From Phocaeicola plebeius DSM 17135 (GTDB taxonomy: Bacteria > Bacteroidota > Bacteroidia > Bacteroidales > Bacteroidaceae): DNA of 64,000 nt. The stretch lies in assembly GCF_000187895.1 (NCBI RefSeq), contig NZ_DS990130.1:496001-560000 (forward strand), written 5' to 3'. Every line of letters begins with the position of its first letter. The stretch's first letter is position 1. Below the pieces are notes generated by a model that worked only from the letters and a program-made list of their open reading frames with translations, had not been told where the DNA came from and did not search any database. Positions 28,098-36,048 of the stretch are shown here, piece after piece. Made by a program: the position numbers and the translations under genes.

Positions 28098-29036
28098 TTA
28101 TATCAGAAGTAACATAATCTCTTCTGTATAATTCAGACTTTTCCAAAAAACAGATATATGATTATGAATGCACTCTATCACAATATATCCATAAGAAGAC
28201 TTATGTATTAATCTATGTGGAGTATAGTTTCCATTGTATCCGTTATAGTTACTATATTTTTCCATGAGCCAACCACCTCCTGTACCTGAACAGATCTGAT
28301 GAATTCCTGAGACTTCTGCAACATCGAGAAAATGGTCATGTCCGCAGAAATATGCCCTTATATTATATCGTTTAAGTATTTCCCAGAAATCATTACGGTT
28401 CTGCACATCATCATCAAGGCAGTCATCATGAAAAATCTTGAATGCCGGTTCATGACCGAATACCAATACTTTCTTGTCCCGGTTTCTTTTAAGTTCATCC
28501 TCCCACCATGATATATCGACCTTTTCTTCTCCGTTATAGTTGTCGAGACACACTAATAGCAAATTTTTATATACATAAGTATAGTTCATAATACCGTCAT
28601 CGACAGGTACATATCCTGATAAGAATTCCTTCCATAAACCGGCGCCGTTTCTGACATCATCCTCATGATTCCCTTTCAGGGGCAGTATCTTTATACCTTT
28701 TGAAACTAAAGGGGTGGTTATTTCCTTCCATTCAGACAATTGCTGTGAAAACTCTGAAACAGTAGCACCTTTACCTCCTTCTACCAGGTCACCGGTTGCT
28801 ATGATACACCCAACATCTTTTTTCATAATCTCACTGGCTATGTCTGTGAATATTTCCGATGAACCTACATGCATGTCTGAAACGACACATAGACGTATGG
28901 TATCATTCTCATTCTCATTTTCATTGTCAGAATCCACTTGTACCTTATCGCAGGATACAGATATAACAGCCATCATAAGGATGAAAACAGAGTCATACAA
29001 ACCCCTTCTCCATATATTCTTGAAACTTCTCACCAT
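28098..29036 (-). CDS. Metallophosphoesterase lipoprotein (first copy in the operon)
   Basis: A 312-residue calcineurin-like enzyme from the ATG at 29036, chosen because it gives a sound lipoprotein signal (KNIWRR, then GLYDSVFILMMAVISVSC, lipobox SVSC). A longer frame to 29096 and shorter ATGs at 28976/28973 are alternatives. After the Cys comes an acidic Asn-Glu repeat spacer (DNENENEND). Motifs are intact: SDMH, GDLVEGG, GNHEDDV, FGHEPAF, CGHDHF. The start overlaps the LytTR gene by 44 nt. It probably acts at the cell surface or in the periplasm. Paralogue of 25513-26427. Substrate unknown; the family covers phosphomonoesters, phosphodiesters and nucleotides. Confidence 0.8.
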   Translation of the reverse strand: MVRSFKNIWRRGLYDSVFILMMAVISVSCDKVQVDSDNENENENDTIRLCVVSDMHVGSSEIFTDIASEIMKKDVGCIIATGDLVEGGKGATVSEFSQQLSEWKEITTPLVSKGIKILPLKGNHEDDVRNGAGLWKEFLSGYVPVDDGIMNYTYVYKNLLLVCLDNYNGEEKVDISWWEDELKRNRDKKVLVFGHEPAFKIFHDDCLDDDVQNRNDFWEILKRYNIRAYFCGHDHFLDVAEVSGIHQICSGTGGGWLMEKYSNYNGYNGNYTPHRLIHKSSYGYIVIECIHNHISVFWKSLNYTEEIMLLLI

Positions 29037-29706
29037 AATTCTCACTGATCGGTATATATACCTTGTTGTCAAAAATGATTCTGTTGCGCTCCACAACAGT
29101 AATCTTGTCTAGATTAACTATAAAAGAACGGTGGACACGCATGAACATATTGCCAGGCAGAGTTTCTTCCAGTTTCTTTATGCTCATAAGAGTAGTTATC
29201 GGCTCGCTTCCATCAAGGAATATTTTCACATACTCACGTTTGCTTTCTATGTATTTTATATCCTTGAAGTTTATGCGTATGACACGGTATTCTGACTTTA
29301 TAAATAGATAATCCCTGTTCTGCTGGATTTCAGGCAAACTGCTGTTCTGCTGGAAATATCTTTCGTTCACCTTGTTTGCAGACTTCAGAAAATCAGTAAA
29401 GCTGATGGGTTTCAGCAGATAGTCGGCTGCGTCAAGCTGGAAACCCTCGTAAGCGAACTCGCTGTGTGCCGTGATAAATACAATCTTTACATTTTTAGAC
29501 AATGATTTTACAAAATCTATCCCGTTTATGTCCGGCATGTTGATGTCAACAAATATCAAATCTATGGCATTGTCATGTAAAAAGTTGCAGGCATCGAAAG
29601 CACTCTCGAAACTTCCTTCCAGAGAAAGGTAAGGAACAGCCTCTATATATTCTGCCAATTGTCTGAGTGCATGAGGCTCGTCATCTATTGCTATACACTT
29701 TATCAT
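28993..29706 (-). CDS. LytTR-family response regulator
   Basis: A 237-residue regulator. The receiver domain (1-120) has the acidic pair (AIDDEPHALRQ), the phospho-acceptor Asp in FVDINMPDINGIDF (about residue 53), Thr in FITAHSE and Lys in YLLKPISF. The LytTR DNA-binding domain (about 135-235) has DYLFIKSEYRVIRINFKDIK and FMRVHRSFIVNLDKI. Such regulators bind direct repeats about 10 bp apart upstream of targets. The start ATG overlaps the kinase stop by 4 nt (ATGA). Together with the kinase it forms a complete LytS/LytR-type two-component system embedded inside the operon it probably controls. Confidence 0.93.
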   Translation of the reverse strand: MIKCIAIDDEPHALRQLAEYIEAVPYLSLEGSFESAFDACNFLHDNAIDLIFVDINMPDINGIDFVKSLSKNVKIVFITAHSEFAYEGFQLDAADYLLKPISFTDFLKSANKVNERYFQQNSSLPEIQQNRDYLFIKSEYRVIRINFKDIKYIESKREYVKIFLDGSEPITTLMSIKKLEETLPGNMFMRVHRSFIVNLDKITVVERNRIIFDNKVYIPISENYGEKFQEYMEKGFV

Positions 29707-30782
29707 ATCGGTATGTTTATATTTACTGTATATTCATTTGGGGTATCGCTTATTTCAAGAATATAGGCTGAAGGAAACTCTATGTCCAGACGGCGTTTGG
29801 TATTTTCCAGACCTATGCCTTTGTGTTCGCCCTGACGGTTTGCAGAGTGGTTGCTGTTTGCAATCCGGCATTTCATGTGACCTTCATCCGGAAAAGAGAA
29901 ATCTATACAGATATAGCTTTTCTCCTTCAGGCTTACCCCGTGCTTGAAGGCATTCTCAATCAGTGATGTGAAAATCAGAGGTGGAATACTCTTGTCCGGA
30001 AGATTATCCGGTATATTGCATGAAATGGCAACCTTTTCAGAGGTTTTCAATCTCATAAGTTCCACATAACTCCTGATGAAGTCCATCTCCTTTTTTATAT
30101 GAACCCGCCTTGACTTTGATTCATAAAGTATATGTCTCATCATACGAGAGAGCGATAATACAGTTTCCTTTGCAATATCAGGGTCATAATCTATCAGTGC
30201 ATGGATATTGTTCAGAGTATTCATGAAGAAATGCGGACTTATCTGATTCTTCAGGAAATTCAGTTCTGTCTGTATGGCTTCCCTGCTTTTAGTTTCCTCC
30301 AGTCTGAGTTTCTGTTGCTGCATAAAGAAATACTTCAGCAATAGGTTGAAAGCCATAATAAGAATCATAAACAGAATTTTGTCCGACAGATTCCGTACTC
30401 CATACACGGCAGCCATTCTCTGTTGCCCCATACCTGGGATTGTGTATGGAGGCCTTTCAGGAAGCACGAGAATTTGGATTTCTCTACATATAGGGGAAAG
30501 CATTATCACAGCAATAATACTGATTATCAACCCACAACCATACAGGAAGTATCTCTTTTTCATCAGAAAGGCAGGAATCAGCAGACTGTTGTGTATGATG
30601 AAGAACAACAGAAATGGTAAAAGTCTTACCCATTCCAATACAACTCTTTCCCATCTTAGATTGCCGTTTCCTCCAATGATAAGTATAGGAAATAAAAGGA
30701 ATAAAGACCACAGCAATACATATATGGTTCTTTCAATAATTTGTCCGTCTATTTTATTAATCTGTTTCAGCATTTCTGACAA
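29703..30782 (-). CDS. LytS/YehU-type sensor histidine kinase
   Basis: A 359-residue membrane kinase. Four membrane segments lie within residues 20-160 (TIYVLLWSLFLLFPILIIGG, FLLFFIIHNSLLIPAFLM, CGLIISIIAVIMLS, ILFMILIMAFNLLLKYFF), with one periplasmic loop of about 40 residues between the third and fourth. The kinase core is of the His_kinase (PF06580) type: phospho-acceptor His in LKNQISPHFFMNTLNNIHAL and an N-box in LIENAFKHGVSL. A short HATPase follows, with KGIGLENTKRRLDIEFP. There is no large extracellular sensor domain, so a secreted partner may supply sensing. Its start overlaps the upstream DUF1566 gene by 26 nt, and its stop overlaps the regulator's start. Confidence 0.92.
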   Translation of the reverse strand: MSEMLKQINKIDGQIIERTIYVLLWSLFLLFPILIIGGNGNLRWERVVLEWVRLLPFLLFFIIHNSLLIPAFLMKKRYFLYGCGLIISIIAVIMLSPICREIQILVLPERPPYTIPGMGQQRMAAVYGVRNLSDKILFMILIMAFNLLLKYFFMQQQKLRLEETKSREAIQTELNFLKNQISPHFFMNTLNNIHALIDYDPDIAKETVLSLSRMMRHILYESKSRRVHIKKEMDFIRSYVELMRLKTSEKVAISCNIPDNLPDKSIPPLIFTSLIENAFKHGVSLKEKSYICIDFSFPDEGHMKCRIANSNHSANRQGEHKGIGLENTKRRLDIEFPSAYILEISDTPNEYTVNINIPI

Positions 30783-32007
30783 GTCTTACATAATTATAAA
30801 TTCTGATAGCATCTCCCTGTGGGCCGAATCCGTTGGTATAGTCATTGGGATTTCCGTTTTTAGGGTCGCTTCTTTGAGCACCGGCACCATGGACATCTAT
30901 CCATCTGCCCATATGTCCCATTGCTCTTCCAAAACATACATAGCATGCATTGATTCCAACCCTATCCGAAGCATATCGCTGATGGGTGGTTGAGCTCCAA
31001 TAGGCAGGATAATCTTTTTGGCCTGCCTCGTTTGTAATCTGCGTGCAGTTGAACAGGGGGGATATTGCAGCTGACGATGTGAAATCCGGTGAACGGTCAT
31101 AATCAACTATACTTTGAAGCTCTTTTACGCTTGGGAGCCTCCAGTCGTCATAGCCACCATAACTGTAGTTTTCCGCATATTCTAACGCCTCCTGCCACGC
31201 CATACCTTTCCCACTGTCATCTTTCATCCACATCAGACCTGTCGCTTTGTCAACTATTGTTCCATCCTCTGTTTCTACAAAATCATTTTTCCCATAATCC
31301 GAATTACCTCTGACAAAATATGCATAGAATTTCTTTTCACCCTTTGGAGAAGTGAGACCGTATCCTTTGATTCTGCCATCTGCAAAATTAACCCCGAAAA
31401 GAGTTTTTGCATTCTCCATTGTGGTAGATGTATAAATTGTGGTTGTCAGCATCTGGGCATCTATAAGTCTTTCATAAGACAGGTCTCCATATCCAAAGTC
31501 AAAATACCTCGTATCTATAAATGGTGTTAACCCTTCTGTAGAAGTAGCGGAATACGAACTTATGTCTATGCCACTGAAATCTATCAGTGAGTAAAGCTCT
31601 TTTATGGTAGGTATTCTCCAGTCAGTATATCCGGCAAGAGTAAACTCTTTTATGAACTGTTCCGATTCCTCTAAACTGATTTTATCATCATAGTTAATTA
31701 TGCCGTCACCGTTCAAATCAGGACTTTTACTCCACATAAGTCCGGTAACATTATCGGTTACAGTACCGTCTCCATTATTTGTATATGAAGGAATATTGCC
31801 CGGATAATTGGAGTCCTGTCCATAAAATGATGCTCCTTCATATACATTGCTGATTATTTCACAGTCGTTGAATGAAAGAGTCTGGTTAGTACCGACAATG
31901 GGATAATTCATCGTAAGGACAATATCAGTATCATTCGAAAAATTCTTCTCAGAGGTACAAGCACAAAAAGAAAAAAGTGTCAATGTTAATGTTACTATAT
32001 GCTTCAT
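30757..32007 (-). CDS. DUF1566 lipoprotein, first gene of the sensor operon
   Basis: A 416-residue lipoprotein from the ATG at 32007 (MKHIVTLTLTLFSFCAC), with an alternative ATG at 32013. Two DUF1566 units: GDGTVTDNVTGLMWSKSPD, GYTDWRIPTIKELYSLIDF; and EDGTIVDKATGLMWMKDDSG, GYDDWRLPSVKELQSIVDYD, YWSSTTHQ, VHGAGAQRSDPKNG, VRLVRNAE. Inside the first unit sits an EF-hand-like loop DLNGDGIINYDD (about residues 97-108) that the paralogue at 26452-27621 lacks, so calcium binding is likely. The fold suggests ligand binding at the surface. The gene is preceded by the operon's promoter only about 10 nt upstream and overlaps the kinase gene. It is a candidate for the signal receptor of the two-component system. 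Confidence 0.85.
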   Translation of the reverse strand: MKHIVTLTLTLFSFCACTSEKNFSNDTDIVLTMNYPIVGTNQTLSFNDCEIISNVYEGASFYGQDSNYPGNIPSYTNNGDGTVTDNVTGLMWSKSPDLNGDGIINYDDKISLEESEQFIKEFTLAGYTDWRIPTIKELYSLIDFSGIDISSYSATSTEGLTPFIDTRYFDFGYGDLSYERLIDAQMLTTTIYTSTTMENAKTLFGVNFADGRIKGYGLTSPKGEKKFYAYFVRGNSDYGKNDFVETEDGTIVDKATGLMWMKDDSGKGMAWQEALEYAENYSYGGYDDWRLPSVKELQSIVDYDRSPDFTSSAAISPLFNCTQITNEAGQKDYPAYWSSTTHQRYASDRVGINACYVCFGRAMGHMGRWIDVHGAGAQRSDPKNGNPNDYTNGFGPQGDAIRIYNYVRLVRNAETD

Positions 32008-32023
32008 AACCATTTGTTTTCTG

Positions 32024-32054
32024 CAAATTTACCTGTTTGTGTGATGTCCACAAA
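32024..32054 (-). promoter_or_regulatory. Promoter of the DUF1566 / two-component operon
   Basis: Minus strand: TTTG (32054-32051), 19 nt, then TAAATTTG (32031-32024). Both elements and the spacing match the Bacteroides primary sigma consensus exactly. The transcript would begin near 32017, leaving about 10 nt before the first ATG. The stretch 32055-32359 upstream holds no gene I can see. It contains the direct repeat TTTATGAGTTG at 32270 and 32289. Confidence 0.65.
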
Positions 32055-32359
32055 GTAAGTTCTACAGAAAGCCATATTTCATCAACATAAATCCAAATAT
32101 ATTCTATAACCACCATATTAATTTTTGACATCATTGGTTACTACGATGTTATTTGATTTTTATCACATATAAACAACAGAAATAAGATTTAAGGTATGAG
32201 TCTCTCTCTTATTTGATGAAGTAAAGATAAATTTCCAGAATGAATCATATTGTAAGAAGGTTCAATGCCTTTATGAGTTGTAGTTTCATTTATGAGTTGT
32301 TAATATTGTGTTGCCAAACTTGGGAATGCTATTCATTGTAATAAATATTGAAGATGTTG

Positions 32360-32618
32360 ATAAAAATGATTTGCTGTTTTCATATTGAGCCAATGATTTC
32401 AAGGGAATAGACATCGGTATTCAGACCATTTTCAACCAGACATACCGGCACACTTCAAAGTCATTCAGTACGTCCGTTTTCAGGATTACCCGGATAACCG
32501 CATTTACCGCCGTTGTTGTTACATTGAATAGTTCTCCGATTTCCCATGCCGTCATCCATACATCGTTACCGGTTACAATTATCGATTTCCCTTCTATGGT
32601 AATGACATTTCGTTTCAT
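32360..32618 (-). pseudogene. Remnant of a RhuM/Fic-type small HTH protein gene
   Basis: The open part (32421-32618, 65 codons) starts MKRNVITIEGKSIIVTGNDV and continues with WMTAWEIGELFNVTTTAV, NAVIRVILK and DFEVCRY. That is the N-terminal helix-turn-helix pattern seen in RhuM-like proteins of Bacteroides mobile elements (typically 'WMSQYEIAELF...VCR'). It then runs to a stop. Shifting frame by one base near 32440 continues the family pattern (VENGLNTDVYSLEII) for about 20 codons before another stop. So the gene is frameshifted and truncated. The ATG follows the restored integrase stop by 13 nt with AGAAGAAAAACC ahead of it, so the two were one operon on the parent element. Confidence 0.55.
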
Positions 32619-32781
32619 GGTTTTTCTTCTTTTAGATGTTGTATCCTTTAAACTTTTCTATGCTGCCAAGGCGTGCGACAGAATTTTCCATATCCTGATT
32701 GAACTTTTCTTTTGTAATCTGTAGGCTCGGCAAACAACGCCTTTCCGCTTTACAGCGGTAGGTTTTCGTTTGCCTGCCCCC

Positions 32782-32815
32782 GAACCGTACTTACACGTCT
32801 CCATGTATACGGCTC
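32782..32815 (-). ncRNA. Group II intron domain V
   Basis: The minus strand begins GAGCCGTATACATGG and ends GTACGGTTC. It is a 34-nt hairpin of the canonical length, with the AGC-type catalytic triad region at its base (GAGCC/GGTTC) and a GAGA-type tetraloop (ATG-GAGA-CGT). Confidence 0.85.
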
Positions 32816-32833
32816 TCCATCTGTAACATCATC

Positions 32834-34642
32834 TTACTTGACACATCTCTGGATTTTTGCGTTACACTCCGCACATACAACCAAAGTCTTTCTGTGCATG
32901 TAGAGCATTTTGCGTTCCCAGTCATTTTTACCTTTTAACTCTTTGAGTGTGCGGACATGGTGCATTACCACTTCTCCGTGCTTGCCACATAGTTCGCACG
33001 TTTTTGTTGTAAGCCTTTCTATCAGACTCAACGATGGCGTTTTGAACATGTACGGCAGATTGTCACTTGGGGCTGTTTCACAATCCGTTTTGCGGGCATA
33101 TCCCTCATTATAGAATACCCTGTACTTGGTTTCTCCTCCCTTGTTTACAAAAGGCACTGCAAAGAGATTGTCCTTGCGGTATCTTTCAATGACTTTTCTC
33201 ACTGACATATTCAGCTTTTGAGCAAGAGTTTTGTACATGGAGAACTTCATAATACAGCCGAAAGAGCGTCCCAAAGCCGATGCATTGTTTGCTATTGAGT
33301 AATAGTTGTAGAACCCTCGTATTTCGGTATTAAACTGAGATACAATCTCGTGCGCTTCATTGTCAATCATATAAGTCCTGCCTTTTGACACCCATGTTTC
33401 CTTGCCGTGTTTGGTGACAACTTTCATGGCTTCGAGGCTGAGCAGCTTGTTCTTGATTACTTCTCTTGAAACGTGTAGTATCACATTCCCGTTGAAGTAT
33501 CTGCGCACTGTTCCGTTACTGTTTCTCTTTGTGGCATAGTCTTTACGGACATATATTTCGTAACCCAAAAATTTTGCGCTGTCTTGTGCATTTGTAATCA
33601 AAGTCTTTTCCTGTGACATCTCCAGCCTTAACTTTTCCTGCATAAACTTAGTGATGTCAGCTTTGATTGTCTCACATTCGTTTTTCGTTCCGATAACTCC
33701 GATAAGGAAATCATCGGCATAGCGCACGTATTTCAACCTGCGAAAGTTTACATCCATATCATTGCCACTTGGCATTGTAAGTATCAGCTTCTGCTTTTCG
33801 TGCAGTTCTTCTACCATCCTTGTTCTTACGTTTACATCCTCTACTTCATTTATCCTACGTTTTAGGTAGTGTACTCTGCTGTTGAGTTTGCAAATATCCT
33901 TGTTGCGGCTTCTTGCTGTCCCTTTATTGAATTTGTTGGCATATTCATCCATGTACTTATCGAACTTGTCTAGGTATATGTTTGCCAAAATAGGGCTTAT
34001 GATACCACCTTGCGGTGTCCCTGAATAAGTCTTGTTGAATTGCCACTCTTCCATGTACCCTGCATTGAGGAATTTCCGTATCAGACGAAGAAATCTGTCG
34101 TCTGCTATTCTGCCTTTCATTATTTCTATCAGCACATTATGGTCTATGTTGTCAAAGAAGCCTTTTATATCTCCCTCAATGAACCATTTTGCACCGTTGA
34201 AATTGTTTTGTAGACTTTTCAGTGCTGTGTGGCAGCTTCGGTTTGGTCTGAAACCGTGCGATGTCCACTCAAAGTGTCCCTCATATATGGCTTCAAGCAC
34301 CATTCTTACTACCTCTTGAACCAATTTGTCTTCAAAAGACGGTATTCCTAGCGGACGCATCTTCCCATTCTTTTTCGGAATGTAAGTTCTCTTTGCAGGA
34401 TTGGGACTATAAGTCTCATCCTTTATACTCTCTATGAGTTTGTTTATCCTATCAATGCTCATTTCATCCTCAGTTTTGCCATCTGTGCCGGGTGTCATGT
34501 TGCCCGGCTTTGCATACATACGTTGGTAGGCGACAAAGAACATCTGTTCATTGAATAGAATACGGTAAAGCCTTTCGTATTTATACTCGGGCTCATTGCT
34601 GTGTCCAGCTAAAATGTTTAATACTTGCTCTGGATTTCTCAT
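32834..34642 (-). CDS. Group II intron-encoded protein: reverse transcriptase/maturase/HNH endonuclease
   Basis: A 602-residue protein with the full domain order. RT-0 to RT-7 lie at about 40-370: YAKPGNMTPGTDGKT, RPLGIPSFEDKLVQEVVR, HGFRPNRSCHTAL, FIEGDIKGFFDNIDH, GTPQGGIISPILANIYLD, and the active-site box VRYADDFLIG (YADD). A maturase X domain is near 410-490 (GFYNYYSIANNASALGRSF). The C-terminal HNH zinc endonuclease has CELCGKHGEVVMHHVRTL and CAECNAKIQRCVK (CxxC...HH...CxxC). No frameshift and all catalytic residues present, so it is probably active. It aids splicing and would drive retrohoming to integrase-type targets. It sits in domain IV of the intron. Confidence 0.95.
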   Translation of the reverse strand: MRNPEQVLNILAGHSNEPEYKYERLYRILFNEQMFFVAYQRMYAKPGNMTPGTDGKTEDEMSIDRINKLIESIKDETYSPNPAKRTYIPKKNGKMRPLGIPSFEDKLVQEVVRMVLEAIYEGHFEWTSHGFRPNRSCHTALKSLQNNFNGAKWFIEGDIKGFFDNIDHNVLIEIMKGRIADDRFLRLIRKFLNAGYMEEWQFNKTYSGTPQGGIISPILANIYLDKFDKYMDEYANKFNKGTARSRNKDICKLNSRVHYLKRRINEVEDVNVRTRMVEELHEKQKLILTMPSGNDMDVNFRRLKYVRYADDFLIGVIGTKNECETIKADITKFMQEKLRLEMSQEKTLITNAQDSAKFLGYEIYVRKDYATKRNSNGTVRRYFNGNVILHVSREVIKNKLLSLEAMKVVTKHGKETWVSKGRTYMIDNEAHEIVSQFNTEIRGFYNYYSIANNASALGRSFGCIMKFSMYKTLAQKLNMSVRKVIERYRKDNLFAVPFVNKGGETKYRVFYNEGYARKTDCETAPSDNLPYMFKTPSLSLIERLTTKTCELCGKHGEVVMHHVRTLKELKGKNDWERKMLYMHRKTLVVCAECNAKIQRCVK

Positions 34643-36012
34643 ACGTCTCTCACGTTTTCCGTTGTTTGTATTAAAGTTACAGACTACTTCCCTTCGCCAT
34701 GTACAAGGCTTTCCCTTGCTCAGACTACTACGGAAGTTCCGTTACCATATCGGATATTCAAAAGCTTTCTTTATAGCTGTTTGTTCCAGCGTTCCGACTT
34801 AGGTAATCCCCAGTTAGTTCTCTTAATAACTATTAGCACGACATACTGTCGGATGCGACTTTCGTTCTTGTCCGCTTATTGCGGCTGTGTCATAGTCGGT
34901 TCTTTATGCTCTGCACTAACGCACAAAATAGGCAGAGTACTATGAAACAACGTATGTATAATAGTCTTCCGTTGTTGCAAGATTTGGTACCACTGAACTA
35001 TCATTCAACCAATCAAGGCTTCATCCTTATGTATGTCTTTTCGTCTTGCCCCTCAGTCGCCACCTGACTATTAGTGGACTTGGAGCTTTAATCAGTATGC
35101 TACACTCTCCATCGGGTTTCCCTTTTGGATAAACTGATTGACGATAGGACTATATCGAACCCAATCCTAACTTCTTGCTAAAGAAGTATTTATTAAGCGA
35201 CCATTCTGGGCGCACTCGCATAAATTTGCGTTGTCTTGATGCTCTTGTGTTCGAGTATCGAACTCACCGTTTCAATAGGTATGCCGTTTGACAGGAATAC
35301 GGTTATCGCCGCCGTGTTGCGGTTCTGGTGCCATGTAAGGTGTTTCGTGATACCGCGTTTGGTTACGGCACGTATTCCACACAGGCAGGTCATGTAATGG
35401 GGACAGGGAAAATCCTTCCGTCCTCACACAGTCCGCGGTATTTTGCTATGATTCTTCGGGGCAGATCCAGCAGGCGGATGTTCGATTCTACATCCGTCTT
35501 TTGGCAGTTAATGTTTATCCATTCATGGTTGTCGAAGTATGTATGGATATTTTCTTCACGCAGATTGCGCATATCGGAAAACGACAACCTCATGAAACGC
35601 ACAAAACAGATACAGGTCACGGTAAAGCTCCTGTTTAGCGTTTTTCGGTTTGCCGTCCATCAGCATACGGATTTCCCCTTTCGTGAGAAACCCTCTTGTT
35701 GTTCCCTCTTTCTTGATTTCATATTTAGTTCGTGAAGAATCTTTCGTCGCTACGCAAATCATTGAGGAATACTGCAATTCTCGTTTATGCCGCATTCTCT
35801 TGCGTGAGTTATTACTAACTTACTGGAAATTAATGTTTCCTATATTTTTACAACCTCGTTATAACCTGTTTCAGGTATGGTCACGAATTGGTAATGTTGC
35901 GATGTCCTAACTTGGCTTTTTCATTGCTTTTTCTGTCTTTCAAAACTATTTTCCTAAAACGCCTATCTGCCAATAACTTTGCTATATTTTTCTGCTTATT
36001 ACTTTTAATTCG

Positions 36013-36020
36013 TACTTTTG
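36013..36020 (+). promoter_or_regulatory. Promoter -7 box for the NifX-like gene
   Basis: TACTTTTG followed by C matches the consensus, 28 nt before the ATG at 36049. The 35816-36012 interval has no gene and marks the right edge of the accessory island. Confidence 0.6.
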
Positions 36021-36048
36021 CGTCAATAAATTATCAAATTAAGCGCGT

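Larger units (their letters stand above)
32721..35215 (-). mobile_element. Complete group II intron, 2,495 nt
   Basis: The 5' end is GTGCGCCCAGAATGG (35215 downward), matching the bacterial group II start GUGYG. The 3' end is GAGCCTAC at 32721, with the AY terminus. Domain V is a 34-nt hairpin at 32782-32815. Domain VI follows (GGCAGGCAAACG pairing with CGTTGTTTGCC-GA-GCC) with an unpaired A seven nt from the 3' splice site, the expected branch point. EBS1 is TCGCAT at 34858-34853, 357 nt into the intron, fully complementary to the last six exon bases ATGCGA. Domains I-III occupy 34643-35215, and the encoded protein sits in domain IV. All parts appear intact, so it should splice and may still move. 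Confidence 0.9.
32632..35815 (-). pseudogene. Degraded tyrosine recombinase (mobile-element integrase), split by a group II intron
   Basis: Exon 1 is 35216 to about 35815, exon 2 is 32632-32720; the intron lies between. The first half of a normal 400-residue integrase is missing. The rest needs two frame changes: about +1 nt near 35594 (LFCAF to FSDMRNL) and about -1 nt near 35394 (GRIFPVP to MTCLCGIRAV). The first catalytic Arg of the usual GLRFSD motif is Ser here (RLSFSD). The HxxR box (WHQNR), the second His (EHKSIKTT) and the catalytic Tyr (QIYA) remain. Splicing the intron gives QIYA-KITKEKFNQDMEN and ends GSIEKFKGYNI, a standard conjugative-transposon integrase tail. The element that carried it is otherwise gone. 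Confidence 0.8.

Noticed and set aside
26452..34642. Diversity-generating retroelement: a reverse transcriptase near DUF1566 proteins, whose fold is common among variable target proteins
   Set aside because: The reverse transcriptase has maturase and HNH domains, lies inside a clear group II intron with domain V/VI, and spans an exact splice. I saw no template/variable repeat pair with A-specific changes; the two DUF1566 genes are ordinary paralogues.
35193..35393. Separate 66-codon gene ending in SAPRMVA
   Set aside because: This is the end of integrase exon 1 read into the intron; the last residues are intron sequence.
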